DNA of 10,972 nt from Pseudomonadota bacterium (GTDB taxonomy: Bacteria > Pseudomonadota > Gammaproteobacteria > Burkholderiales > Thiobacillaceae). The stretch is from NCBI GenBank assembly GCA_030836725.1, contig JAUPLV010000067.1, forward strand, positions 1-10,972, given 5' to 3'. The notes beneath the pieces were generated by a model. The model saw nothing but the letters and a program-made list of their open reading frames with translations, was not told the DNA's origin and searched no databases. Position numbers and translations under genes: made by a program. This document shows positions 1 through 7,641 of the stretch, piece after piece. Position 1 is the stretch's first letter. Every line of letters starts with the position of its first letter.

Positions 1-716
1 AACACGCAGGCACCCGAACCGGTCATCCGCGCCTCGCCGAATTGCGCCAGCCATTCGAGATGACGGGCGACTTCAGGATAGCGTTCGACGACCACCGGCT
101 GCAGGTCATTACGACCCATGCCTGCGGAAAAGCGCGCTATTTTGAGGGGTGGCGAGTTGCGTGTCAATTCCGGCGCTGCAAAAATTGCCGCGGTCGGCAC
201 CGATACCGGCGGCATCAGCACCACATACCACGCCAGCGGCACGCTCACCGGGCGCAGGACTTCTCCCACGCCCTCGGCAAATGCCGTCTGGCCAAACACG
301 AAGACCGGCACGTCGGCGCCCAGTTGCAGCGCGAGCTTTTGCAGGGCTTCACGCGGCATGTCGACCTGCCACAGGCGGTTCAAGGCCAGCAGCACGGTGG
401 CCGCATCGGAACTGCCGCCGCCGAGGCCGCCGCCCAACGGCAATACCTTGTCGAGGCGGATGCTCACCCCGGACCCGGCCGGTGCATGCGGTTGCAGCAG
501 GCGCGCGGCGCGCACGGTCAGATCGTCATCCGCGGCAACGCCGGGCAGATCGTTCTCGCGCACCACCCGGCCATCATCGCGTAACTCCAGATGCACGGTA
601 TCGGCTCGGTCGATCAGCACGAACACGCTTTGCAGCAGGTGATATCCGTCCGGGCGCCGGCCGACGACGTGCAAAAAAAGATTGAGCTTGGCGGGAGCGG
701 GGTAGGCGTAATTCAT
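1..716 (-). CDS. ispE: 4-diphosphocytidyl-2-C-methyl-D-erythritol kinase (IspE), C-terminus cut by window edge
   Basis: Cytosolic GHMP-family kinase of the MEP (non-mevalonate) isoprenoid pathway. It uses ATP to phosphorylate the 2-hydroxyl of CDP-methylerythritol. My translation of the minus strand gives 238 codons beginning MNYAYPAPAKLNLFLHVVG. Visible family marks are the catalytic lysine K10 in PAKLNLFL, RRPDGYHLL (about 20-28), the ATP-binding glycine loop LPLGGGLGGGSSDAA (about 92-106), the catalytic aspartate D135 in LGADVPVF, and the third GHMP motif MTGSGACV at the truncated end. The family is usually about 280 residues, so roughly 40-50 residues lie beyond base 1. The ATG overlaps the lolB stop as ATGA (713-716) and has no strong Shine-Dalgarno, which suggests translational coupling. 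In betaproteobacteria tRNA-Gln and prs often follow; that cannot be seen here. Confidence 0.96.
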   Translation of the reverse strand, partial: MNYAYPAPAKLNLFLHVVGRRPDGYHLLQSVFVLIDRADTVHLELRDDGRVVRENDLPGVAADDDLTVRAARLLQPHAPAGSGVSIRLDKVLPLGGGLGGGSSDAATVLLALNRLWQVDMPREALQKLALQLGADVPVFVFGQTAFAEGVGEVLRPVSVPLAWYVVLMPPVSVPTAAIFAAPELTRNSPPLKIARFSAGMGRNDLQPVVVERYPEVARHLEWLAQFGEARMTGSGACV

Positions 717-1276
717 TCGGCTTGCCAATCATCCGCAACCAGGCGGATTTCCAGTCCTTCGCGCGCGACCACCATCTTGCGCGGGCGCGCGGGCGCATCG
801 GCCGCATAATCCAAATAATCGATGACCCAGCCATCCTGCTTCAGCTGCGCAAGGCGCCCGGCGGCGTCGCGCGTGGCTTCGAAGGTGCGTCCGGGATCGG
901 GGCGCGCCTGCACCCACCAGGTCAAACCCGAGACCGGCAGCGAATACCCAAGCGCCTCACGCGTCAGGGATTCGGCATCGGGGGCGCGTCGCGATGGCTG
1001 ATTCGGCATTTCGAGCACCATGCCTTCGGCATCGCGCACGATGCGCGCCACGCCCTGCCCCAGCGGCGATGTCAGCAGCATCTCATCGGTTTCGGCGCCA
1101 TGCCGCCAACGGATGGCTCCGGACAGGCTCTGCTCGCCGCTCTGGACGCCAATGCGCCCCTGCAGAAGCCAACTACTCGGAGGGGGCGACTCGACATCGA
1201 TGCGGACAACGGGGGGGGCCGATGCGCAGCCCCCCAGGATCAGCGCCAACAGCGCTGTCACCGTAAAGTGTCGCAT
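713..1276 (-). CDS. lolB: Outer-membrane lipoprotein receptor LolB
   Basis: LolB is the outer-membrane end of the Lol pathway. It takes lipoproteins from the periplasmic carrier LolA and inserts them into the inner leaflet of the outer membrane, and is itself a lipoprotein. The 187-residue product starts MRHFTVTALLALILGGC: a short signal peptide with lipobox LGGC and lipidated C17. The mature part carries the LolB pattern: LLQGRIGVQSGEQSLSGAIRW (about 37-57), a DEMLLTSPLGQ loop (about 64-74), LPVSGLTWWVQARPDP (about 113-128) and the C-terminal LKQDGWVIDYLDY (about 145-157). Length matches the family (about 190-210). Its ATG overlaps the stop of the upstream TPR gene as TGATG (1274-1278), and its stop overlaps the ispE start. 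There is no clear Shine-Dalgarno, so coupled translation is likely. The order lolB-ispE is conserved also in E. coli. Confidence 0.95.
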   Translation of the reverse strand: MRHFTVTALLALILGGCASAPPVVRIDVESPPPSSWLLQGRIGVQSGEQSLSGAIRWRHGAETDEMLLTSPLGQGVARIVRDAEGMVLEMPNQPSRRAPDAESLTREALGYSLPVSGLTWWVQARPDPGRTFEATRDAAGRLAQLKQDGWVIDYLDYAADAPARPRKMVVAREGLEIRLVADDWQAE

Positions 1277-3042
1277 CAGGGCTTCAGCCGGCCCAGCGTT
1301 TCCAGCAGCACCTCATTCTGCGGATGGGTCTGCAGGCTGGTTTGCCACAGTTTTCCGGCTTCGTCGCGCTGGCCGCGGGCCCACAGCACCTCGCCCAGAT
1401 GCGCGGCGATTTCAGGGTCGGGGCGAGCCTTGTAGGCGCGCTCCAGAAACTCGTGCGCGCGCGCAAGATTGCCCAAGCGGTATTGCGCCCAACCCACGCT
1501 ATCCAGGATAAAGGGGTCATCCGGCGCCAGCGCCAGCGCCTTGTCGAGCAGGACCATCGCTTCGGCCAGACGGTCCGTGCGGTCGGCCAGCGTGTAGCCC
1601 AGCGCATTGTAGGCCTGGGCTTCATCGGGGCGCAGCACGATCACGCGGCGCAAATCCGACTCCAGCACATCGATCTTGCCGAGCTTTTCTGCCGCCATGG
1701 CCCGGTCGTACAGCAAATCGGGGGCATCGGGATAGCGCTTGAGTCCCTCCGACAACACCCCGAAAACCGCCGCATGGTTCCGGCTTTCGCGCGCCAGTTC
1801 GGCCTGCGCCTGGATCAGCCGCACGTTTTGCGCCTCGTTTTCGCCGCGCGTGGCGGCGAGCAATGCGCGAGCTTCATCCGGCTTGCCGGCACGGGCCAGC
1901 AAGGCGGCCTGGCGCGCGCGCGCCGAAACCAGGTAATTGCCGGCCTTGACCTCGACATAGTGGGCCGCAGCCGCATCGGGCTGGTTCATCTGCTCGGCCA
2001 CCTGTCCCAGATAGTAATAAACCGGATCGAGATCACGCGGGTTGTATTCCAGCGTCCTGGTCAGCCAATCGCGAGCGGCTTCGACTTCGCCCATCTGCAG
2101 CGACAGCAGGCCGGCGGCAAAGCTGACTTCGGCGTTGCCCGGAAACTCACTGGACAGCCGGGTGAACTCGTTCCGCGCCTCGGCGAACTGGCTGGCGTTG
2201 ACCAAGGTGCGCGCGTAAGTCATCCGAACCTCGCGCGCGCCGGGGTGGGCCGCCAGAAAGTCGCGCATGAAGGCGAGCGCCTCGGCCGGCGAATTCATGC
2301 CCAGCACCTGCACGCGCAGCAGCGCGGCAGCCTCCCAGCCGGGGCGCTGCTTGTCCGCCTGTTGCAGGGCCGCGATGGACGCATCGTATCGTTTTGCCCC
2401 GAAGGCCGCCTGCGCGACCGCATAGCGCGCCTCCGGCAAATCGGGATAGTCGTCCGCCAGGCGCTCGACCAGCGCCTGGGCGGACTGCGAATCGCGCAGC
2501 TTGCCCATCATCGCCGACAAATGCATGAAGCCATCGGAGCTGTTCTGCTTCAACATCGCGCGCAACAGCGGCTCGGCTTCGTCGAGCCTGCCGTCGTTCA
2601 GCAACAGAGGGATCAAGGTTTGCCGCGCGCGTTCCGAAGCCGGATCCCCTGCCGCCCACAAACGGACCGCCTCCAGTGCGCCGTCCTGATCGCGCGCGAA
2701 CATCGCGATCTCCGATGCGCGATGAGCGATCCGCGGGTCCTGCGTCCGCCGCGCCAGGTCGAGATAGGTCGTGTTGGCCAGGCCAATCGCTCCACGCTGC
2801 CCCGCCACCTCGGCAATCAGGAACTTGAACAGAATTTCCGGAGTAAGGGGCTGCTTGGGCAGGATAGCCTGAGCCCTGGCATCCGCTTCGGAAACAGGGG
2901 CCGCAACCGGCTCGCCCGCCATGACCGCGGGCTGCGGCTGGATTTCCCGCTCCTCCGGTTGCGCCGCCTTGACACCGGATTGGCTGCACGCGGCAGTAAG
3001 TACCAGCGCCGCATAAAGCGGCAGAGTTTTGAGATGATTCAT
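1276..3042 (-). CDS. TPR-repeat lipoprotein upstream of lolB
   Basis: A predicted envelope lipoprotein of 588 residues built almost wholly of tetratricopeptide repeats; exact function unknown. From the chosen start it reads MNHLKTLPLYAALVLTAAC, a signal peptide with lipobox TAAC (C19). A low-complexity Pro/Glu/Ala linker follows (about 20-65). Helical repeats then run to the end; the clearest are near 302-335, 473-506 (AYNALGYTLADRTDRLAEAM) and 507-540 (ILDSVGWAQYRLGNLARA). The frame is open further upstream to 3105, but that extension would bury the signal peptide. An AAGG lies 8 bases before the ATG at 3042 and only 2 before the ATG at 3048, which favours 3042. TPR genes at this place before lolB-ispE are common in betaproteobacteria. 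A scaffold role at the outer membrane is an inference from lipidation and TPR content. It is coupled to lolB by TGATG. Confidence 0.87.
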   Translation of the reverse strand: MNHLKTLPLYAALVLTAACSQSGVKAAQPEEREIQPQPAVMAGEPVAAPVSEADARAQAILPKQPLTPEILFKFLIAEVAGQRGAIGLANTTYLDLARRTQDPRIAHRASEIAMFARDQDGALEAVRLWAAGDPASERARQTLIPLLLNDGRLDEAEPLLRAMLKQNSSDGFMHLSAMMGKLRDSQSAQALVERLADDYPDLPEARYAVAQAAFGAKRYDASIAALQQADKQRPGWEAAALLRVQVLGMNSPAEALAFMRDFLAAHPGAREVRMTYARTLVNASQFAEARNEFTRLSSEFPGNAEVSFAAGLLSLQMGEVEAARDWLTRTLEYNPRDLDPVYYYLGQVAEQMNQPDAAAAHYVEVKAGNYLVSARARQAALLARAGKPDEARALLAATRGENEAQNVRLIQAQAELARESRNHAAVFGVLSEGLKRYPDAPDLLYDRAMAAEKLGKIDVLESDLRRVIVLRPDEAQAYNALGYTLADRTDRLAEAMVLLDKALALAPDDPFILDSVGWAQYRLGNLARAHEFLERAYKARPDPEIAAHLGEVLWARGQRDEAGKLWQTSLQTHPQNEVLLETLGRLKP

Positions 3043-3050
3043 GTGCATTG

Positions 3051-3054
3051 CCTT
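3051..3054 (-). promoter_or_regulatory. Ribosome binding site deciding the TPR gene start
   Basis: Minus-strand AAGG with 8 bases to the ATG at 3042, against 2 bases to the ATG at 3048. The spacing selects the start that places the signal peptide at the N-terminus. Confidence 0.5.
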
Positions 3055-3073
3055 GGTGGAGTTGCTGGCTGCG

Positions 3074-3101
3074 ATTCTAAGCGTTGGAGGTCTGGCCGCA
3101 A
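3074..3101 (-). promoter_or_regulatory. Putative sigma-70 promoter of TPR-lolB-ispE
   Basis: In the only non-overlapping junction of the left-hand genes, the minus strand shows TTGCGG (3096-3101), a 16-base spacer and TAGAAT (3074-3079), one mismatch from the TATAAT -10 consensus. The -35 is weak. The initiation point would lie about 25 bases before the TPR start codon. It would let the TPR-lolB-ispE genes be expressed apart from the export cassette. Confidence 0.4.
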
Positions 3102-3122
3102 GCAAGGTTCATTCGCGCTTCC

Positions 3123-4346
3123 CTATTGCGCACGCAGCGCCTCGATGGGATCAAGCCCGGCGGCGCGGCGCGCCGGGTAAAAACCGAAAAACACCCCGAT
3201 GAGAAAAGATACGCCCACCGCCATCAAAATCGAGACCGGCGTCACTTCGACCGGCAGACCGGCCAGGCTACCGACCAGCCAGGCGCCGCCGATCCCAAGC
3301 GCGAGCCCGAGAGCGCAGCCGATCAGCGAGAGCGTCAGCGCCTCAATCAGGAACTGCCACAGCACGTCGCGGCGGCGCGCGCCGATCGCCATGCGGATGC
3401 CGATTTCGCGGGTGCGCTCGGTCACCGACACCAGCATGATGTTCATGATGCCGATGCCGCCCACCACCAGCGAGATGGCGGCGATGGCGCCTAACAACAG
3501 GCTCATGATGCGGGTGGTCGACGCTGCGGCCTCGGCGATCGCGGTCAGGTTGCGCACGGTGAAATCGTCGTCCTGCCCGACGCCGATGCGATGGCGGTTG
3601 CGCAGCAGCTCGTTGATGGCGGCTTCCGCGGCATCCATGCGTTTTTCCGATACCGCCTGCGCCATGATGAAGCGGGCGCGGTTGCGCAGGCTGCCGCTGA
3701 AAATTTTCTGCTGCGCGCTGGAAATCGGCACGATCACCAGATCGTCCTGATCGCGCCCGTCCAGGCTCTGGCCCTTGGCCGCCAGTACGCCGATCACCTC
3801 GAACGGCGCCTGCCGGATGCGGATGATCTTGCCGATGGGGTCGTCGTCGCCGAAGAGTTCGCGCGCTACCACCTGGCCGAGCACCGCCACCCGCGCACCG
3901 CTGCGCACGTCGGCCTCGCTGAAGAAGCCGCCCGACGCCATCGGCCAGTCGCGCACCACGGCGTAGTCCGGTGTGGCCCCGAAAACCGAGGCATTCCAGT
4001 TGATGCCGCCATGGATCAGCTGGGCGGTTCCTGGCGACACCGGTGACGCCGCCAGGACGTCGTCCAGCTCGCCGATCGCATCGGCATCGTCGAAGGTGAG
4101 CGTAGGCGCCATGCCCCCCGCCACCCGCGCGCCGCCGCTCGTGGCGGCCCCCGACATGATGATGAAGAGGTTGCTGCCCATCGACTCGATCGCGCTGCGC
4201 ACCATGGCCTGCGCGCCCTGGCCGATCGCCAGCATGAGGATCACCGCCGCCACGCCGATCACCATGCCGAGCATGGTGAGGAAGCTGCGCATCCGGTGCG
4301 TGGCGAGCGCGTGCCAGGCGGTCTCGAACAGGCTGGCGAAGATCAT
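3123..4346 (-). CDS. MacB/FtsX-type ABC transporter permease
   Basis: Inner-membrane subunit of a MacB-type (type VII) ABC system, 407 residues. The architecture is that of the MacB permease half: an amphipathic N-terminal helix, TM1 (about 22-42), a large periplasmic domain (about 43-277, MacB-PCD type), then three membrane helices (about 278-304, 330-358, 370-392). The FtsX-family signature MNIMLVSVTERTREIGIRMAIGA follows TM2 (about 301-323), and the protein ends PARRAAGLDPIEALRAQ, a typical family end. In E. coli MacB the ATPase and permease are one chain of about 650 residues; here they are separate genes. The start overlaps the ATPase stop (ATGA, 4343-4346) and has a good GGAGG 7 bases upstream. 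The partners are the ATPase, the adaptor and the TolC-like channel. Such systems transduce force across the membrane to expel substrates from the periplasm; the substrate here is unknown. Confidence 0.95.
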   Translation of the reverse strand: MIFASLFETAWHALATHRMRSFLTMLGMVIGVAAVILMLAIGQGAQAMVRSAIESMGSNLFIIMSGAATSGGARVAGGMAPTLTFDDADAIGELDDVLAASPVSPGTAQLIHGGINWNASVFGATPDYAVVRDWPMASGGFFSEADVRSGARVAVLGQVVARELFGDDDPIGKIIRIRQAPFEVIGVLAAKGQSLDGRDQDDLVIVPISSAQQKIFSGSLRNRARFIMAQAVSEKRMDAAEAAINELLRNRHRIGVGQDDDFTVRNLTAIAEAAASTTRIMSLLLGAIAAISLVVGGIGIMNIMLVSVTERTREIGIRMAIGARRRDVLWQFLIEALTLSLIGCALGLALGIGGAWLVGSLAGLPVEVTPVSILMAVGVSFLIGVFFGFYPARRAAGLDPIEALRAQ

Positions 4347-5056
4347 GCCGCGACCTCCGCCTGCGCCACATCCTCGATCACCCGGCCGTCCTGGAAGCGG
4401 ATGCGCCGGCTCGCATAGGCAGCGATGTCGGCTTCGTGGGTGACCAGCACCAGCGTGATGCCTTCCTCGCGGTTGAGCTCACGGAAAAACCCCATCACCT
4501 GGCGGCTGGTTTCGCTGTCGAGGTTGCCGGTCGGCTCGTCGGCAAAAATGATGCGTGGACGGCCGGCGAGAGCGCGTGCGATCGCCACCCGCTGCTGTTG
4601 GCCGCCCGACAACTGCAGCGGCGTGTGGTGCGAACGCTCGCCCAACCCGACGCGATCGAGCGTGGCCCGCGCCTGTCGCCGCCTCGCCTCGCGTCCCATG
4701 CCGGCGTACATCAGCGGCAGCGCGACATTGTCGAGCGCACTCAGCTTGGGCAGCAGGTTGAATCCCTGGAACACGAAGCCAATTTCGCGGTTGCGCAGCG
4801 CGGCCAGCTGATCCGACGACAGACGGCTGACGTCCTGCCCATCAAGGTGGTAGCTGCCGCGGGTAGGACGGTCGAGGCAGCCCAGCAGGTTCATGAATGT
4901 GCTCTTGCCCGATCCCGAGGCGCCCATGATGGCGACGAACTCGCCCGCGGCAATGCCGAGGCTGACCCCGCGCAGCGCCTGGAACACGCCGGCGCCGGTG
5001 GGGTAGTCCTTTTCGAGATCCGCCACCTCGATCAGCGGCTTGCCCGGTTGCGCCAT
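4343..5056 (-). CDS. ABC transporter ATP-binding protein (MacB/LolD type)
   Basis: Cytosolic ATPase of 237 residues that powers the adjacent permease. All nucleotide-binding motifs are intact: Walker A GASGSGKS (45-52), Q-loop Q97 in FVFQGFNLLP, signature LSGGQQQRVAIARAL (149-163), Walker B RIIFADE with catalytic E174, D-loop NLDS (178-181) and H-loop H207 in VTHEADIA. The FNLLPKLSALDNVALPLMYAG stretch is typical of the MacB/LolD/FtsE group. The gene lies between adaptor and permease, with overlapping junctions on both sides (TGATG at 5054-5058, ATGA at 4343-4346). Its ATG has no strong Shine-Dalgarno, so re-initiation from the adaptor gene is likely. LolD itself is closely related, but the neighbours (MacA-like adaptor, single MacB-like permease, TolC channel) argue for efflux, not lipoprotein release. 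Confidence 0.97.
   Translation of the reverse strand: MAQPGKPLIEVADLEKDYPTGAGVFQALRGVSLGIAAGEFVAIMGASGSGKSTFMNLLGCLDRPTRGSYHLDGQDVSRLSSDQLAALRNREIGFVFQGFNLLPKLSALDNVALPLMYAGMGREARRRQARATLDRVGLGERSHHTPLQLSGGQQQRVAIARALAGRPRIIFADEPTGNLDSETSRQVMGFFRELNREEGITLVLVTHEADIAAYASRRIRFQDGRVIEDVAQAEVAA
4354..4358 (-). promoter_or_regulatory. Strong Shine-Dalgarno of the permease gene
   Basis: Minus-strand GGAGG inside the end of the ATPase gene, 7 bases before the permease ATG at 4346. The permease may thus load its own ribosomes as well as use coupled re-initiation. Confidence 0.6.
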
Positions 5057-6183
5057 CAGAAAAGGCGCCCGCGCGGCATGCTGCTGTTGTCCTTTTTCAC
5101 CGTCAGATCGGCCAGGATCGCCTGATCGCCCGGCTTCAGTTCGCCCGCGACGATTTCGGTGTGCGCCTTGTCGCTGATGCCGGTTCTGACCGCCACCCGC
5201 ACCGGCTTGCCGTCGGCGCCCAGCACATGCACCGCAGCCCCGCGCGGCGCGGCGCCTCTTTCCGCGGCCGGGTCGGTCTGCGGGCGGAAGCGTAGCGCCG
5301 CCGTCGGCACTCGCAGCACATCGGGCCGGGTTTCGACCTCGACGCGCAGATTGGCGGTCATCCCCGGCATCAGGGCCAGATCGAGGTTGGCGACGTCGAC
5401 CACCACGTTGTAGGTGACGACGTTCTGCTCGGTCTTGGCGTTGAGCCGCACCTGCCGCACTGCGCCGCTGTACTCGGCGTCCGGAAACGCGTCAACCAGG
5501 AACTTCACCGGCTGCCCCACCTTGACCAGCCCGATGTCGGCTTCCGACACCGTGGAATCGATCTGCATCTGCGTCAGATCCTTGCCGATCTGGAACAGCG
5601 TCGGGGTCTGGAAGCTCGCCGCCACGGTCTGACCGACGTCGACCTGGCGATTGATCACGGTGCCGTCGACCGGCGAGCGGATCACCGTGAAGCCGAGATT
5701 GGTCTGATCGCGCGTCACCTGCGCGCGCGCCACCCGCACCTGCGCCGCCGCCTGCGCCCGCGCCGCCAGCGCTTGGTCGAGTTCCTGCCGCGACACGTAT
5801 TCCTGATCGAACAGCGTCCGCATTCGCTCCGCATTGGCTTCGGCCAGGGCCAATTGCGCCTGCGCATTGGCCAGATTGGCGCTGCTCTGCGCCAGCGCCG
5901 CCTGGAACAGCGCGGGATCGAGTTCGGCCAGCACCTGCCCCGCCTTCACCCGCTGGTTGAAGTCGGCCTCGATGCGCCGCACCGTGCCCGACACCTGGGT
6001 GCCGACGTTGACCAGGACGACCGGGTTGAGCGTGCCGTTGGCCGAAACCTGGGCGCTGATGTCGCCGCGATCCACTGTCGCGGTCCGGTATTGCGGCTCG
6101 GCCGGCTTGCCCTTGCCGCTCCACCACCAACCAGCCGCCACGGCCGCGATGACCAGTGCCGCAACCATCCCTGCTTTTTTCAT
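5056..6183 (-). CDS. MacA-like periplasmic adaptor (membrane fusion protein)
   Basis: Adaptor of 375 residues that bridges the inner-membrane ABC permease and the outer-membrane channel. One N-terminal membrane anchor (about 5-22) is followed by half a lipoyl domain (about 50-90), an alpha-helical hairpin (about 90-162, Ala/Gln-rich coiled coil), the second lipoyl half (about 165-198, with IRSPVDGTVINRQVDVGQTV), a beta-barrel (about 204-285, LMPGMTANLRV) and a membrane-proximal domain to about 360. The hairpin tip contains R120-x3-L124-x6-S131, which matches the RLS motif known to dock adaptors on TolC channels. The ATG overlaps the channel-gene stop (ATGA, 6180-6183) and has AGGAAGGA 5 bases upstream. 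The stop overlaps the ATPase start. Although the family is shared with RND pumps, an ABC partner is clear from the neighbours. MacA is the closest named relative by architecture; orthology is not proven. Confidence 0.95.
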   Translation of the reverse strand: MKKAGMVAALVIAAVAAGWWWSGKGKPAEPQYRTATVDRGDISAQVSANGTLNPVVLVNVGTQVSGTVRRIEADFNQRVKAGQVLAELDPALFQAALAQSSANLANAQAQLALAEANAERMRTLFDQEYVSRQELDQALAARAQAAAQVRVARAQVTRDQTNLGFTVIRSPVDGTVINRQVDVGQTVAASFQTPTLFQIGKDLTQMQIDSTVSEADIGLVKVGQPVKFLVDAFPDAEYSGAVRQVRLNAKTEQNVVTYNVVVDVANLDLALMPGMTANLRVEVETRPDVLRVPTAALRFRPQTDPAAERGAAPRGAAVHVLGADGKPVRVAVRTGISDKAHTEIVAGELKPGDQAILADLTVKKDNSSMPRGRLF

Positions 6184-7556
6184 CGTATTCCTTCCTGCTG
6201 CGCGGATTCCATCCAGTCCCAGCTCAACTCCCCGATGGCCTGTGCCAGCTCGGCCCGCGCCACCCTCAGGCCCAGCCGTGTCTGCAATTGACTCTGGCGT
6301 GCCTGCGCCAGATTGGCCTGGGCGCTCAGCACGTCGAGCAGGATGCCGAGCCCGGCCCGATAGCGGCCGAGCGCCAGTTTTTCGGCCGCCGCCGCGCTTT
6401 CCACCAGATCGGCGCTACGGCTATCCGCCTCGGTTTCGCTCCGCAGACGGTAATACGCGCGCCACACCTCAAGCGCCACCTGATTGGCGACGCGATCGCG
6501 CTCGGTCCGAGCCAGATCGGCCCGGGTTTGCGCGGCGGCTATCTCATAGGTATTGCGATAGCCGGTAAACAGCGGAATCGTCAGATTGACACCCAGAGTG
6601 AAGCTGTTGGCGGCCTGAATTCCGCTGTCCTGGCGACCGGAATCGAAGAAAGCGGACAATCTCGGCTTTCCAGCCGATGCGGCGCTGCGCACGCCCGCCT
6701 CGCTCGCCAGCACGTTGGCTTCGGCCGCGCCAAACTCCGGCCGGCGGTCGCGTGCCGCCTCGATCAGTGCGTCGACCGCCCGGCCATGGTCCAGAGTCTG
6801 GCTGAAAGATGCTTCGTCCTCCACCAGGGTCCACCCTGTCCGGGACAGATCGCCCATCAGGGCCGCCAGTTCTCCGCGCAGGCGCGCGGCCTCGCCTTCG
6901 GCGCGGACACGCTCGATCTGGCGTTGGGTATGCGCCGTTTTCGCCTGCAGCCGGTCGAGCGGGATTCCCGTCCCGGCCGCCACCCGTGCAGCGGCAGCCT
7001 TCAGCGCCTCGAGCGCGGATGCTTCCGCCTCGCGCGCCGCCGCCTCCGCCCCCTGCGCCGTCAACAGGCTGAAATAGGCGGTAACGGTCTGCAGATACAG
7101 CACGCGCACGCCGGCGTCGTGGCTGGCGCGTGCCGCGGCCAGCAGCGCTTCCGCGGCGTCGCTCCGCGCCGCACGCCCGCCGAAATCGTACAGAAGATAT
7201 TGCGCATCCAGACCGATCTGCCAGCTTGTACTGCCGTTCGACAGCAGGTCATCGCCGCTGCGCGCCAGCCGCCCGCCCAATGCGATCTCGGGCAGATAGG
7301 CGCTTTGCGCCTGCCCCATTTCGGCGGCGCGCAGCCGCGCCGTGAGCCAGGCGCCGCGGGTGGCGGGATTGGCGCACAGCGCCCGCTCGACCGCGCGCGC
7401 CAGCGTAAGCGTCCCCTCGACGGCCGTCGCATCGCACTCGGTCGCAAGACGCAGCTCGGCGGCTGGCGACGACAGGCTGCGATCCATCACCATAAAAGGG
7501 TCCGAGGCCGAAACCGCACTGCTGAACAGAACCGCCAGCAGCAAAAAAAGTCGCAT
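6180..7556 (-). CDS. TolC-family outer-membrane efflux channel
   Basis: Outer-membrane factor of 458 residues, the exit duct of the export cassette. From the chosen start it reads MRLFLLLAVLFSSAVSA, a Sec signal peptide with a likely cut after A17. Two outer-membrane efflux repeats follow (about 50-240 and 265-445). Family marks are LTLARAVERALCANP (about 50-64), the strand LGVNLTIPLFTGYRN (about 321-335) and YRAGLGILLDVLSAQANLAQAR (about 399-420). The frame stays open upstream to an ATG at 7646, but that would put 30 basic, non-hydrophobic residues before the signal peptide, and the -10 box proposed for this gene covers that ATG. No clear Shine-Dalgarno precedes 7556. It is the first gene of the cassette, coupled to the adaptor by ATGA. 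Having its own channel in the operon means the pump need not borrow a housekeeping TolC. Confidence 0.93.
   Translation of the reverse strand: MRLFLLLAVLFSSAVSASDPFMVMDRSLSSPAAELRLATECDATAVEGTLTLARAVERALCANPATRGAWLTARLRAAEMGQAQSAYLPEIALGGRLARSGDDLLSNGSTSWQIGLDAQYLLYDFGGRAARSDAAEALLAAARASHDAGVRVLYLQTVTAYFSLLTAQGAEAAAREAEASALEALKAAAARVAAGTGIPLDRLQAKTAHTQRQIERVRAEGEAARLRGELAALMGDLSRTGWTLVEDEASFSQTLDHGRAVDALIEAARDRRPEFGAAEANVLASEAGVRSAASAGKPRLSAFFDSGRQDSGIQAANSFTLGVNLTIPLFTGYRNTYEIAAAQTRADLARTERDRVANQVALEVWRAYYRLRSETEADSRSADLVESAAAAEKLALGRYRAGLGILLDVLSAQANLAQARQSQLQTRLGLRVARAELAQAIGELSWDWMESAQQEGIR
6189..6196 (-). promoter_or_regulatory. Shine-Dalgarno of the adaptor gene
   Basis: Minus-strand AGGAAGGA, 5 bases before the ATG at 6183, inside the end of the channel gene. 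It confirms the annotated start. Confidence 0.6.
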
Positions 7557-7574
7557 ATTCGATACCGGGGAAAG

Positions 7575-7604
7575 TTTCACGGGGGGAAAAGGCTTGTATA
7601 GAAT
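7575..7604 (+). promoter_or_regulatory. Possible promoter of mutM
   Basis: The plus strand carries TATAGAAT (7597-7604), a good -10 with two overlapping registers, and a weak -35 TTTCAC (7575-7580) at 16 bases. It would give a leader of about 100 bases before mutM. The -35 is poor, so this is tentative. Confidence 0.25.
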
Positions 7605-7641
7605 CGCAGTGTATCGGTTCGGTTCCCGCTTGCGAGCGTAA

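Noticed and set aside
42..685. Three overlapping plus-strand open frames at the left edge
   Set aside because: All are antisense to ispE, which shows every GHMP kinase motif on the minus strand.
1324..3180. A 618-codon open frame on the plus strand, antisense to the TPR gene
   Set aside because: It mirrors a GC-rich gene whose minus-strand product has a signal peptide and clear TPR repeats. The plus-strand protein is rich in R, Q, H and G and has no recognisable motif.
6156..7601. A 481-codon open frame on the plus strand across the TolC-like gene
   Set aside because: It is a shadow frame of a clear outer-membrane efflux protein, with Arg/Gln/Gly-rich composition and no domain.
7628..7639. 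Small hairpin CGCT-TGCG-AGCG in the divergent region
   Set aside because: Only a 4-bp stem with no T-run; too short to call an operator or terminator.
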